Part shown: piece by piece, positions 29,259-37,923 of the stretch
How the letters are laid out: every line of letters starts with the position of its first letter
How positions within the stretch are numbered: the stretch's first letter is position 1
Source: CAVVFX01 sp963777595
GTDB lineage: Bacteria; Acidobacteriota; Terriglobia; Bryobacterales; Bryobacteraceae
DNA: 64,000 nt
Assembly: GCA_963777595.1 (NCBI GenBank)
Contig: CAVZRE010000003.1
Location: 1 to 64,000 of the forward strand
Direction of reading: 5' to 3'
Made by a program: the position numbers and the translations under genes
Notes under the pieces: model-generated
Told to the model about the DNA's origin: nothing
Databases searched by the model: none
What the model saw: only the letters and a program-made list of their open reading frames with translations

Positions 29259-30650
29259 ATGCGAAACTTCGTCTTCGTCTGGTTTCTCGTTTCAGCCCTT
29301 CTGATCGCCCTGGTAGCTACTGCCGGCGTCATCTGGACGGGTCCTTACTTTCTGCTGACAACCTGGAGTTTTTACGGAGCGGATCTGATCGAGTATGGCG
29401 CGCAGATGGCGGTAAACGCATTCGAGACCGGAGGCGTACCGGCGCTGGATGCCTACGAAAAACGGTCTTTGCCATCCGGGCGAATGCGGGATTATTTATT
29501 CGGCGCCCAGGGCGAGGAAGTTCGCGGCCGTCAGGCTCCGGAAGACGTTCGCACGCTGGCTCTCCGGCTGCGGGAAGGAGAGCCTCCGCGCTTCAAAACC
29601 GAGGGCCGGGGAATCCTCGCGGGCTGTCTGGCGAAGGGAAGTGACGGGCGGATTTACCGTGTCATCATTGCCTTCACCTCCCGGCGGGGGAATAATATTC
29701 CGTTCAACGGTTGGGGCTGGGTCGCGCGAGCGCTCACCGTGTTGGTGAGCACCGCGCTCGCCTGTTCCTGGCTGGCATGGCGTCTTTCAACTCCGCTCGG
29801 GCAGTTGCGACACGTCACCAGAAAGTTTGCGGCAGGGGACCTCGGGGTTCGCGCCATGGCTCTCTCGTTCCCCAGATATCCTCCAGAGTACGTCGCACTG
29901 GCTCGGGATTTCGATGAAATGGCCGGCCGGATAGAGTCGCTCGTCAGCTCCCAGCGACAACTCCTACAGGACGTTTCGCATGAGTTGCGCACGCCCCTGA
30001 CCCGTCTTGGGCTGGCGGTAAATATCGCGCGCCGCGAATCGGGAGCCTCCGCCGCGCAGTCGCTCGACCGCATCGACCAGGAGTCGCATCGCTTGAACGC
30101 GCTCATCGATCGGATCATTCGCTTGTCGAGGCTCGAATCCTTCTCCGAATCGCCCCGAAAAGAACTTATTGAACTGTCCGATTTTATCGACAGCATTGTG
30201 TCCGACGCCAATTTCGAAGCGGAGGCCCGCAACCGTAAAGTGATCACTCTGCGCTGCGAGACCTGGCGTCTGCGCGGCGATCGTGAACTGTTGCGGGAAG
30301 CGCTCGAGAATGTCATCCGCAACGCAATCGGGTTCGCGCCCGAAAAGAGCAGCATTTCGGTGGATTCTTTCGTAGCCGGCGGCTCCGAATACCGGATCGC
30401 GGTTCGAGATGAAGGTCCAGGAGTTCCCGCGGACCACCTCGCCGCCATCTTCCATCCGTTCCATCGAGTTCCACGGACCGGCACGGATGCGGGCGGCTTT
30501 GGCCTCGGACTCGCTATTGCGCAACGCGCGATCAGGTTGCATCACGGGATCATTACCGGCCGGAACCGGGACGAAGGCGGGTTCGAAATCGATATCCGCC
30601 TGCCCCTGGAAACTCAGCAAACTTGTGAACGAACGCCAAAGGAGAAATAA
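29259..30650 (+). CDS. CpxA-like sensor histidine kinase
   Basis: 463 residues. Two transmembrane helices (about 5-27 and 153-175) flank a ~125-residue periplasmic sensor region with no recognised domain. HAMP (176-229) is followed by HisKA with phospho-acceptor His241 in DVSHELRTPLTRL, then the HATPase domain with the N-box (ENVIRNAIGF), DEGPGVP and GGFGLGLAIAQR. It phosphorylates the regulator encoded just upstream (6-base gap). The stop is followed by the next gene after two bases. The flanking genes encode exported proteins, so they are candidates for its ligand or its output. Confidence 0.93.
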   Translation: MRNFVFVWFLVSALLIALVATAGVIWTGPYFLLTTWSFYGADLIEYGAQMAVNAFETGGVPALDAYEKRSLPSGRMRDYLFGAQGEEVRGRQAPEDVRTLALRLREGEPPRFKTEGRGILAGCLAKGSDGRIYRVIIAFTSRRGNNIPFNGWGWVARALTVLVSTALACSWLAWRLSTPLGQLRHVTRKFAAGDLGVRAMALSFPRYPPEYVALARDFDEMAGRIESLVSSQRQLLQDVSHELRTPLTRLGLAVNIARRESGASAAQSLDRIDQESHRLNALIDRIIRLSRLESFSESPRKELIELSDFIDSIVSDANFEAEARNRKVITLRCETWRLRGDRELLREALENVIRNAIGFAPEKSSISVDSFVAGGSEYRIAVRDEGPGVPADHLAAIFHPFHRVPRTGTDAGGFGLGLAIAQRAIRLHHGIITGRNRDEGGFEIDIRLPLETQQTCERTPKEK

Positions 30651-30652
30651 AA

Positions 30653-31297
30653 ATGAAGATGATCTTTCGAAGAATTACTGACACGCTATTGTCGATCGGC
30701 TTGACGATTACGCCTTATGCCATTCACGCACAACCGGCCGGTAGAACCATGCAACCCAAAACCAATACGGAGGCACGGGGCGGAACCACCACCAGTTCGG
30801 GTTCCACCGTTTCCAGCGCCAAAGGCGTGAGCGTCTCGACCGGCAGTACGGTATCGAGTAATGCGTCGCATACGGCCGCATCCGTGCAAGGGACTGCCAC
30901 GGTAAGAAATCCCGCGGGCCAAACGGTCGCCGCGGGCACTGCGCAAGGATCTGCCGGAGTCACGCCTCAGGGAGTCGCCGCGAACGGTTCGGCGAGCTCC
31001 GGGAACGTCCACGGCGGCAGCAGGCAGATGGCTGGGTCCGTCAGCGGGACGAAAGGCGTCTCGACGAGCACCGCCCGCTATTCCGCCACGCGGGCGAACG
31101 GAGGCAACACCCAGGTGGCTCACAGTGGCGCGACCCAGAATGGCGGGTATCAGGGAAGCACTACCGTAAGCGAAACAGCAAATGGCAAGTCCCGCGGCGC
31201 GACCGTCCGCACGGACGCGAACAAAGGCCAGGGAGCGACGGTCGTCACTACCACCGCTCGCGGACAAAGGACTCACACCACCTCCTCCAAACAATGA
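30653..31297 (+). CDS. Exported low-complexity Ser/Thr/Gly-rich protein, last gene of the two-component cassette
   Basis: 214 residues. ATG 30653 has AAAGGAG upstream. After a signal peptide ending near IHAQ the mature chain is almost wholly Ser, Thr, Gly, Ala, Asn and Val, without Cys or Trp, and has near-repeats such as GSTVSSAKGVSVS / GSTVSSN and GVSTSTARYSAT. Such a chain should be disordered or form repetitive beta structure, as in surface-adhesive or cell-wall-associated proteins. It starts two bases after the kinase stop, so it is translated with it. No known family. It could be a sensed envelope component or an effector; neither is shown by sequence. Confidence 0.72.
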   Translation: MKMIFRRITDTLLSIGLTITPYAIHAQPAGRTMQPKTNTEARGGTTTSSGSTVSSAKGVSVSTGSTVSSNASHTAASVQGTATVRNPAGQTVAAGTAQGSAGVTPQGVAANGSASSGNVHGGSRQMAGSVSGTKGVSTSTARYSATRANGGNTQVAHSGATQNGGYQGSTTVSETANGKSRGATVRTDANKGQGATVVTTTARGQRTHTTSSKQ

Positions 31298-31363
31298 CGG
31301 AGGGACAGTGACCGCTTCAGTTCGGTGCTCGCAAGATTAAGTTGTAGTATCGTCGTTATTACA

Positions 31364-32311
31364 ATGACTGTTACTCGTCGCACCGTCCTCACAGCACTGT
31401 CTGCTGCCGCCGCCGCGCAGGCACAGCGCCAACGAGTTAATTGGAAGCCCAAACTCGGAGTGCTGGCTCAATATTCCGAATCGAATCTCGACTTCGTCAA
31501 AGGGGAAGGCTTCACCAGCATCCAGCTTCGGATCGATCCCAGAAAAGTCGATGACGCCGCTATTGCGGGCATCAAAAGCAAGATTCAGCAGTCCGGCCTG
31601 TATGTGTCCTCGCTGGCGGTCGACGGCAATCATATCGATCCGGACCCGGCGGCGCGCGAGCGGCAGAACACCTTCACCATTCAGTGCATCGAGTTATGCG
31701 GCAAACTCGGGATCCCGAACATCGGCGGCCAATCGGGCACGATCAAGAGCCGCCCGCTGCAGGAACAAGTGGACCAGATCGTCCGAGTCTATACGGAAAA
31801 ATATTTCCCTGTACTCGACAAGAACAAGGTGCGCATTTTATGGGAACCTTATGCCGGCGGTCCGAACATTGCGACCGGTCCGGTGGGATGGGAGGCGCTG
31901 TTTAAGGCATTTAATAATTCGCCCCACGTAGGATTGCAATTCGATCCATCGCACCTGGTATGGCAGTTTATGGATCCGGTTCAGGCAGCCCGCGACTTCG
32001 CGGACAAGATCTACGACGTCCATTTGAAAGACACTGAAATTCTCTGGCACATTCTTCGGCGCGGCGGAATACAACCGGTGAATAATGCACGCTGGTGGCG
32101 CTTCCGTGTTCCCGGGTACGGCTCGGTGGATTGGAAGGGTTTCTTTTCCGTGCTGGCGGAAAATGGCTACACAGGCGCGATGAACATCGAGAACGAAGAT
32201 GAGTTCTACTATCCAGCATACGATCAGGGAAACTTTACAGAGCAATATAAGCGAGGATTCCGTGTCGCGCATGAATATCTGAAAACACTGGTTCCACCCG
32301 TTACCGCGTAG
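31364..32311 (+). CDS. Sugar phosphate isomerase/epimerase-like TIM-barrel protein, Tat-type signal
   Basis: 315 residues from ATG 31364. The N-terminus has a twin-arginine type signal (TVTRRTVLTALSAAAAAQA). The rest is a xylose-isomerase-like TIM barrel (AP endonuclease 2 family) with metal-site features: LWEPYAGG, GLQFDPSHLVW, YDVHLKDTEI and AMNIENEDEF. These enzymes isomerise or epimerise sugars or cyclitols with a divalent metal. Periplasmic versions are common in acidobacteria and planctomycetes beside glycan-use genes, but here the neighbours are signalling genes. Substrate unknown. Confidence 0.85.
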   Translation: MTVTRRTVLTALSAAAAAQAQRQRVNWKPKLGVLAQYSESNLDFVKGEGFTSIQLRIDPRKVDDAAIAGIKSKIQQSGLYVSSLAVDGNHIDPDPAARERQNTFTIQCIELCGKLGIPNIGGQSGTIKSRPLQEQVDQIVRVYTEKYFPVLDKNKVRILWEPYAGGPNIATGPVGWEALFKAFNNSPHVGLQFDPSHLVWQFMDPVQAARDFADKIYDVHLKDTEILWHILRRGGIQPVNNARWWRFRVPGYGSVDWKGFFSVLAENGYTGAMNIENEDEFYYPAYDQGNFTEQYKRGFRVAHEYLKTLVPPVTA

Positions 32312-32477
32312 AATCGGGCTACCTCCGTAAGAGGGTATACCGTAAATTACTGAGGAATATGGCGCTATTTGTCCGAATTAGTACATCAGTCCCATTGGCT
32401 AAAAAATAAAGGCGTCCGGTCATGTTCTGCACAAGCAGGCGCATGGTAAAAAAGGTTAATTGGGCATAACCCCACCA

Positions 32478-34034
32478 ATGGATCGCAAATTAAAACTGCT
32501 CATCGTCGAAGATTCGGAAGACGACTGTCTCCTCGTCGTATACGCGCTTCGGCAAGCGGGCTTGCGTTGCGAACATAAGCGTATTCACTCGGCGGCCGCA
32601 TTTCACGAAGCGCTGTGTAATCCGGAGTGGGATCTCATCATTTCGGATTACAACCTGCCCGATTTCAGCGCCCCGGAAGCGCTCGCAATTTTAAATGAGG
32701 CGCGCCTCGATATTCCCTTTATCGTGATCTCCGGCACCGTGGGTGAAGAGACGGTTATCAAACTCATGAAGTCGGGCGCACGAGACTGCGTGATGAAGGA
32801 TCATCTTGGACGCCTGCCGGGAGCGATCGAACGTGAGTTAAAGGAAGTGGAGGCGCGGCGGCAGTTGCGCAAGGTGGAGGAGCAGTTCCGGCAGGCGCAA
32901 AAGATGGAGGCGATCGGCCGCCTGGCAAGCGGAGTTGCGCACGATTTCAACAATCTGCTTACGATCATTACGGGCTTTGCGCAACTCGCGTTACTCGAAC
33001 CGAATCCGGCACAGACCGGACTGGAACAGATTCTGCGCGCCGCCGAACGCGCGGCCTCATTGACGCGGCAGCTTCTGGTATTCAGCCGCCAGCAGTCGCT
33101 GGACATTCGGGTTTTTGACCTCAACAAATTAATTCACGATCTTGAAAAAATGATTCGCCGGGTAATTGGCGAAGACGTCGAAATTCGAACGATTTTTCGC
33201 GATTCGGAGGCGCTGGTCAAGGTGGACCCGAATCAAATCGAACAGGTAATACTCAATCTGGTGGTAAATTCGCGCGACGCCATGCCTCACGGCGGAATTC
33301 TGACGATCGAGACACAATATTGCAATCTCGACGCTCAGTCTGCCACACTTTTCAGCTGCCAGCCAGGCCTGTACCTTCAAATGGCGGTGAGTGATACCGG
33401 TATGGGCATGGACAAAGCCACCATGGCGAAAGTCTTTGAGCCTTTCTTCACTACGAAAGGTGAAGGCCGCGGTACCGGCCTGGGACTCTCGACTGTCTAT
33501 GGCATCGTGAGTCAAAGCGGCGGCGCGATCCGTACGTACAGCGAACCGGGCGTGGGCACGACCATGCGGATTCTGCTCCCGGCCGCGACGGAAAAAGCGC
33601 CTGCGGACCAAATCATCGAGGAAAGCGCCGTCAATCGCGGCTCCGAAACGGTGTTGCTGGTCGAGGATGACGAGACAGTTCTCGCACTCTGCTCCACGGT
33701 GCTCCAAACCCACGGATATACGGTTCTTGAAGCCGAAGGCGCCAGCGCCGCCGTGGATATCAGCCGTAGCTATCGTAAGGCGATCCATCTTCTCCTCAGC
33801 GACGTGGTGATGCCCGGTTCTAACGGTCCCGCGCTGGCCGTTGAAATTCGCGACGCAAGGCCCGATATTCGCACGCTTTTCATGTCCGGCTATACCGAAG
33901 AAACGATGAATCAGCACGGCTACAACAACCAGAGCTCAGGATTTATTCAGAAGCCATTTTCGGCCAGCGCCCTCGCCAGAAAAGTTCGCCAGGTTCTCGA
34001 CGCGGGAAAACACACCGCCCGCTCCTCTGTATGA
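32478..34034 (+). CDS. Hybrid REC - histidine kinase - REC protein
   Basis: 518 residues from ATG 32478. Domains: receiver 1 (residues 4-120; EDSEDD and phospho-Asp57 in IISDYNL), HisKA (about 140-205) with His155 in GVAHDFNNLL, HATPase (N-box around 256-266; SDTGMGM; GRGTGLGLSTVYG at 330-342), and receiver 2 (390-510; VEDDE, Asp442 in LLSDVVMP). No membrane segment, so it is cytoplasmic and is probably fed by another kinase through receiver 1. A TTG at 32460 lies five bases after AAAGG and may be the real start, adding six residues. There is no output domain; the phosphate must go to a partner not visible here. Confidence 0.9.
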   Translation: MDRKLKLLIVEDSEDDCLLVVYALRQAGLRCEHKRIHSAAAFHEALCNPEWDLIISDYNLPDFSAPEALAILNEARLDIPFIVISGTVGEETVIKLMKSGARDCVMKDHLGRLPGAIERELKEVEARRQLRKVEEQFRQAQKMEAIGRLASGVAHDFNNLLTIITGFAQLALLEPNPAQTGLEQILRAAERAASLTRQLLVFSRQQSLDIRVFDLNKLIHDLEKMIRRVIGEDVEIRTIFRDSEALVKVDPNQIEQVILNLVVNSRDAMPHGGILTIETQYCNLDAQSATLFSCQPGLYLQMAVSDTGMGMDKATMAKVFEPFFTTKGEGRGTGLGLSTVYGIVSQSGGAIRTYSEPGVGTTMRILLPAATEKAPADQIIEESAVNRGSETVLLVEDDETVLALCSTVLQTHGYTVLEAEGASAAVDISRSYRKAIHLLLSDVVMPGSNGPALAVEIRDARPDIRTLFMSGYTEETMNQHGYNNQSSGFIQKPFSASALARKVRQVLDAGKHTARSSV

Positions 34035-34041
34035 TGGACTG

Positions 34042-35253
34042 GTGGCTCAAACCCTCCCTAATCTGAGAGAGAATCTCGAATTCATGCCATCGCCCGTGGA
34101 GGACCGGCCTGGTCTCCTGGTCCGCGATTTCTACGGCTATTCCGAACAAACTCTTATCATTCCGCCGTTACTGGCGCATTGTCTATCATTTTTCGACGGC
34201 GAGCATACAGAACTCGACATTCACGAGGAACTGGTTCGGGTGACCGGCGATATCCAGGCAGGAAGCCTCGCCCGCCATCTTTTTGATGCGCTGCATAATG
34301 GCGGATTTCTACAGGATGAAGTCTATTATGAAATGCGCGAGGCCAAGCATCGGAAGTTCGAAAAGTCTCCCGTGCGTGAGCCTGCATTCGCGGGCAATGC
34401 TTACCCTGAAAATGCGGGAGAACTCACCGTCGCGGCTCGTGAATGGGTGGGGAGCCCAGCATCAAACCATGCGGACAAGATACTCGGGATTGCCGCCCCG
34501 CATGTCAGTCCGTTCGGAGGCTATCTTTCCTACCGCGCCGCGTATGAGACCTTGGGACCCGAATATCGTGATCGCACGTTTATTGTCCTCGGTACTTCAC
34601 ACTATGGACAGCCGGAGAAATTCGGGCTTACGCGAAAGAATTACCGCACTCCCTGGGGCGACGCGACCACCGATTTGGCGCTCGTTGAGGAACTCATGGC
34701 TCGCGCTCCAGGAGCTGTCGTGAAGGAAGACTACTGCCACGCTGTGGAACACTCCGTCGAGTTTCAGGTCGTTTTTCTGCAATATCTTTTCGGGCCGACG
34801 GTGCGCATCGTTCCAATATTATGCGGCGCCTTCGCTCGCAGTCTGTATCAAGGCGGCAAACCTGAGGATGACGAAGGCGTGCATCGTTTTCTCGATGCAC
34901 TGAGCGAAATTTCCGCCCGCGAAAAGAATCGTCTGTTTTGGGTGCTCGGAATCGACATGGCGCATATGGGACGCCGCTACGGTGACGATTTCCAGGCAAC
35001 CGCGGATCGCGACGAAATGGCGGAGGTGGCACTACGCGATAGCCGTCGCATTGAGCGGATACAGGCCGGCGACGCACGAGGTTTCTGGGATCTGGTCCAG
35101 CCGGAACACGATGAGTTGAAATGGTGCGGATCCTCGCCGCTCTATACTTTCCTTACGTGCCTGCCGGAGGCTCGCGGTGCATTGCGGCGCTACGAGCAAT
35201 GGAATATCGATAAAGAAAGCGTTGTCAGTTTCGCGGGCATGACATTTGCGTAG
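34042..35253 (+). CDS. Memo-like (AmmeMemoRadiSam system protein B) with N-terminal PqqD-like domain
   Basis: 403 residues, GTG start. Residues ~20-95 resemble a PqqD-type winged helix (LLVRDFYGYSEQTLIIPP, FFDGEHTELDIHEELV). Residues 110-403 form a Memo domain: His154 in APHVSPFGG, His187 in GTSHYG, EHSVEFQ (236-242), DMAHMG with His308, and CGSSPLY with Cys362 match the metal-binding His/His/His/Cys of human MEMO1. Memo is a copper/iron-binding, dioxygenase-like fold. In many bacteria it occurs with an AMMECR1 protein and a radical SAM protein of unknown joint function; neither is next to it here. The gene begins eight bases after the hybrid kinase. ATG 34084 is a less likely start. Confidence 0.85.
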   Translation: MAQTLPNLRENLEFMPSPVEDRPGLLVRDFYGYSEQTLIIPPLLAHCLSFFDGEHTELDIHEELVRVTGDIQAGSLARHLFDALHNGGFLQDEVYYEMREAKHRKFEKSPVREPAFAGNAYPENAGELTVAAREWVGSPASNHADKILGIAAPHVSPFGGYLSYRAAYETLGPEYRDRTFIVLGTSHYGQPEKFGLTRKNYRTPWGDATTDLALVEELMARAPGAVVKEDYCHAVEHSVEFQVVFLQYLFGPTVRIVPILCGAFARSLYQGGKPEDDEGVHRFLDALSEISAREKNRLFWVLGIDMAHMGRRYGDDFQATADRDEMAEVALRDSRRIERIQAGDARGFWDLVQPEHDELKWCGSSPLYTFLTCLPEARGALRRYEQWNIDKESVVSFAGMTFA

Positions 35254-35279
35254 AAAGCATATCTATAGGCCGAGTCTTC

Positions 35280-35972
35280 ATGAAAACCATTGGAATGATT
35301 GCAGGGATGACTTGGGAGTCATCGGTGTCATATTATCGGCTTGTCAACCAGGAAACCAAGCGACGCTTGGGTGGGCATCACAATGCCCGTAGCGTGATGG
35401 TTACTGTAGACTTCTCCGAAGTCGAGCAGATGCAGCATACGGGCGACTGGCATGACTTGGGGCTTCTTATGGCAGCCACCGCTCGTCAAATTGAGAGGGC
35501 CGGCGCGGACTTCATCATCCTATGCACCAATACGATGCACAAAGTAGCGGGGGCAATTGAATCGGCCGCCGGCATACCGCTGCTGCATATCGGCGATGCC
35601 ACGGCTTGCGCCGTCTTGCAGGCCGGCGAGAAACGAGTCGGGTTGCTGGGGACGAAGTTCACCATGGAGCAGGTGTTTATCCGCGAGCGCCTCGAGCAGC
35701 AGGGAATTAGCGTGATAGTTCCCGATGCATCGTCACGCGAGACGGTCCACAACATCATTTATAGAGAATTGGCTCACGGCGTCATACTACCCGAATCGCG
35801 TACTGAATATCAGAAAATCATCGGTGAACTGGCAGGACGCGGCGCCGAGTCGGTCGTTCTGGGATGTACCGAAATCGGACTGCTGGTTCAGGCCGGTGAT
35901 TCGCCCGTTCCGCTCCATGACACGACTGTCATCCACGCAATCGCAGCCGTGGATCGCGCGCTGCAGGAGTAA
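35280..35972 (+). CDS. Aspartate/glutamate racemase family protein
   Basis: 230 residues of the cofactor-independent Asp/Glu racemase fold. The two catalytic cysteines are present: Cys82 in LCTNTMH and Cys196 in LGCTEIGLL. MKTIGMIAGMTWESSVSYYR is the usual N-terminus of the aspartate racemase (YgeA/RacX-like) branch, which often has broad amino-acid specificity. Product D-amino acids can enter peptidoglycan or act outside the cell. It follows the Memo-like gene by 26 bases on the same strand, and is convergent with the hypothetical gene ending at 35990. Confidence 0.9.
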   Translation: MKTIGMIAGMTWESSVSYYRLVNQETKRRLGGHHNARSVMVTVDFSEVEQMQHTGDWHDLGLLMAATARQIERAGADFIILCTNTMHKVAGAIESAAGIPLLHIGDATACAVLQAGEKRVGLLGTKFTMEQVFIRERLEQQGISVIVPDASSRETVHNIIYRELAHGVILPESRTEYQKIIGELAGRGAESVVLGCTEIGLLVQAGDSPVPLHDTTVIHAIAAVDRALQE

Positions 35973-35989
35973 GGAGGGTCTTTCCCGGC

Positions 35990-36451
35990 TTACTCCTCAT
36001 CGAGGAGCGACTGAGCGACGAGAGACTGTGCCGCCGCGGCGTCATCTTCCTTCTTTTGGTTCGCGAGAACTGCCATCCAATCGTCGAGCAGGGCCTCGGG
36101 TGCGCCGGCCAGGTCCACCAACTCGCGCTTCAGTTCGTCCTTGCCTTTGAGCTGAACGGCGAGAATGCCTTGCGGAGTGGGCCGCAGCTCAAGCCGGTGG
36201 CCGCGAGCCTCCAGGCGCAAGACGTCACCTAGCCAGACGATATCCACCTTCACGCGGATCTGATAACCGGAGCGGCTCGCCCGCTCCATCAAGGCCTTGG
36301 TGTACGGGGCATGCTTCAACTTTTCCGCCCAGGGAGCCGACGCCACGACGCGTTGACGTTCAATCTCCTTCCGTTTCCGGTCATCGAGTCCGGAAGCTTC
36401 CGTTCCTTCCATCGCCTTCAGATTGTTTTCGAGACTGTCGAGAAAACTCAT
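35990..36451 (-). CDS. Conserved-looking hypothetical protein, cytoplasmic
   Basis: 153 residues, no signal peptide or membrane helix. The N-terminal ~40 residues are charged and probably helical (LDDRKRKEIERQRVVASAPW), the middle has a beta-rich stretch (YQIRVKVDIVWLGDVLRLEARGHR, cited in part as VDIVWLGDVLRLEARG), and the C-terminus is acidic and Ala-rich. It looks like a small soluble protein with a helical arm and a beta core. I do not recognise it. ATG 36451 lies at the start of a 356-base gap on its 5' side, so its promoter should be there. Confidence 0.65.
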   Translation of the reverse strand: MSFLDSLENNLKAMEGTEASGLDDRKRKEIERQRVVASAPWAEKLKHAPYTKALMERASRSGYQIRVKVDIVWLGDVLRLEARGHRLELRPTPQGILAVQLKGKDELKRELVDLAGAPEALLDDWMAVLANQKKEDDAAAAQSLVAQSLLDEE

Positions 36452-36807
36452 TCATTCTAGTGTCTCGCGATTTCAAGAGGAGTGCTGCAGCGATACGTTT
36501 CGGATGAGGCCGGTGAGGAAATTCGACTGCCATCCTGCCATTACGAACAAGTGCTTTACACTGCTACAGGCGCTGGTTTTCGCTTTTACTCTCGCTGCCT
36601 AGCCGCTCTTTCACCAAGTGGTTGAGCCCATCGCCGGCAGTGTCCCCGTCCCAATGACATGGCGACGTTCTCTTTTCGATGATTCGATGGTGGATGCATT
36701 CCTGGCGAACGCCGAGCGAGATCGTCAACGCAAACAAAGTCCGCCATCATTGCCCGGTCTCAGCCGTACGGTGGCATCCTCATCGTGGCGGGTTTATCCT
36801 GAGACTC
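36452..36807. other. 356-base gap without a convincing gene
   Basis: This gap lies between two divergent genes and must hold the promoters for both. An open frame from 36618 on the plus strand runs into the next gene in another frame, with no ribosome binding site and no family resemblance. I see no strong -35/-10 pair, repeat or hairpin. Confidence 0.4.
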
Positions 36808-37668
36808 ATGAATATCGCATTCATAGGCTTGGGAAATATGGGCTCGGCTATGGCGCGCAATCTGCTCCGGGCCGGACACCAACTCACGGTATATAACCGG
36901 ACTCGCGAAAAGGCCGCGGCTCTCGACGCCAAAGTTGCCGATTCGCCCGCGGAGGCTTGCCGCGATTGTGAAGCGGTGGTCACCATGCTTGCCGACGACC
37001 ACGCTGTTGAAGAGGTATTCTTCGGCAAATCCGGCCTGTTATCCGGCATGCAAACGGAGACGATCAATGTCTCGAGCAGTTCCATCAGCACTGCCCTGGC
37101 GCGCCGTATGGCATCGGCTCATGCGGCCACCCTATCGGCGCCGGTATTTGGCCGTCCCGAGGCGGCTGAGGCCGGGAAACTGCTCGTCGTCGCGGCCGGC
37201 CAGACCGCACTGATAGAACGTTGCCAGCCTCTATTTGCCGCCATCGGCCGGGAAACCTTTATCGCCGGCGCGGAGCCGTGGCAGGCCAATGCCGTCAAGC
37301 TTTGCGGCAACTTCATGATCGCCAGCATGTTGGAGACCTTCGGCGAGGCCTTCGCCACGCTGCGCAAAGCCAATGTGGATCCGCACCTCTTCCTGGAAGT
37401 GATGAATGGACTCTTCGCCTCACCCGTATATGCCAACTACGGTCGCATGGCGGCCGACCAGAAATTCGAGCCGGCCGGGTTCGCGCTGCGATTAGGGCTG
37501 AAGGATGTTCGCCTGGCGCTTCAAACGGCGGAGGAATGCATTTCCCCGATGCCCCTCGCCAGCCTGCTGCGCGATCGCTTTCTCGACGCCATGGCTCACG
37601 GCCAGGAGTCGATGGACTGGTCGAGCCTGGTCAAAGTCTCGGCGCGCAGCGCGGGTTTGGCTGAGTAA
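36808..37668 (+). CDS. NAD(P)-dependent beta-hydroxyacid dehydrogenase (3-hydroxyisobutyrate dehydrogenase-like)
   Basis: 286 residues from ATG 36808. MNIAFIGLGNMGSAMARNLL is the family's dinucleotide-binding start, VYNRT gives the NADP-type specificity loop, and VKLCGNFMIAS (about 169-179) carries the catalytic lysine. APVFGRPEAAEAGKL is the substrate-loop motif (normally DAPVSGG), here with FGRP, as in the GLYR1/imine-reductase-like branch. Expected: oxidation of a 3-hydroxy acid or reduction of a small aldehyde such as glyoxylate or succinic semialdehyde. The longer frame to 36679 was rejected because it adds unrelated sequence before a perfect Rossmann start. Confidence 0.88.
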   Translation: MNIAFIGLGNMGSAMARNLLRAGHQLTVYNRTREKAAALDAKVADSPAEACRDCEAVVTMLADDHAVEEVFFGKSGLLSGMQTETINVSSSSISTALARRMASAHAATLSAPVFGRPEAAEAGKLLVVAAGQTALIERCQPLFAAIGRETFIAGAEPWQANAVKLCGNFMIASMLETFGEAFATLRKANVDPHLFLEVMNGLFASPVYANYGRMAADQKFEPAGFALRLGLKDVRLALQTAEECISPMPLASLLRDRFLDAMAHGQESMDWSSLVKVSARSAGLAE

Positions 37669-37698
37669 CTTTATTCAAATATGTGAACCTTCAGTCGG

Positions 37699-37731
37699 AT
37701 CGGCAACCGCAGGTCGCATCGGCAACCGCAG
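37699..37731. repeat. Short direct repeat, two copies of a 14-mer
   Basis: ATCGGCAACCGCAG occurs at 37699-37712 and again at 37718-37731, five bases apart, just after the dehydrogenase gene. No coding sequence overlaps it. The pair may be a remnant of a small duplication or a binding site; too short to decide. Confidence 0.5.
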
Positions 37732-37830
37732 TAAGAAACCGGTTTACGCCATTCATCTTCTTGAAATCGCCATAGTGTAAGCTGGCCGTTCGGGCTGGCT
37801 GATTACGGCAGTCCGCACCGTCAATCGTGC

Positions 37831-37869
37831 GGCAGACCATCGTCTGTGGTCTGCCCAGCAGCGAAGTAG
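37831..37869 (+). repeat. Dispersed hairpin element, copy A
   Basis: GGCAGACCA and TGGTCTGCC form a perfect nine-base stem around a seven-base loop, followed by the tail GAAGTAG. Copy B at 51319-51359 has the same stem, the same TCG after the left arm, and the same tail. Both copies lie near the 5' end of TonB-receptor-like genes. It may be a REP-like element or a regulatory hairpin. This copy lies 55-93 bases before ATG 37924. Confidence 0.5.
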
Positions 37870-37923
37870 CCGTTAGGTTAAACTGCGAGGCGGCCGTCGG
37901 TGAATAGAACACAAGGAAAACTT

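Noticed and set aside
36618..36896. Open frame of 92 codons in the gap before the dehydrogenase gene
   Set aside because: No ribosome binding site, no family resemblance, and it runs out of frame into a gene with an unambiguous Rossmann start.
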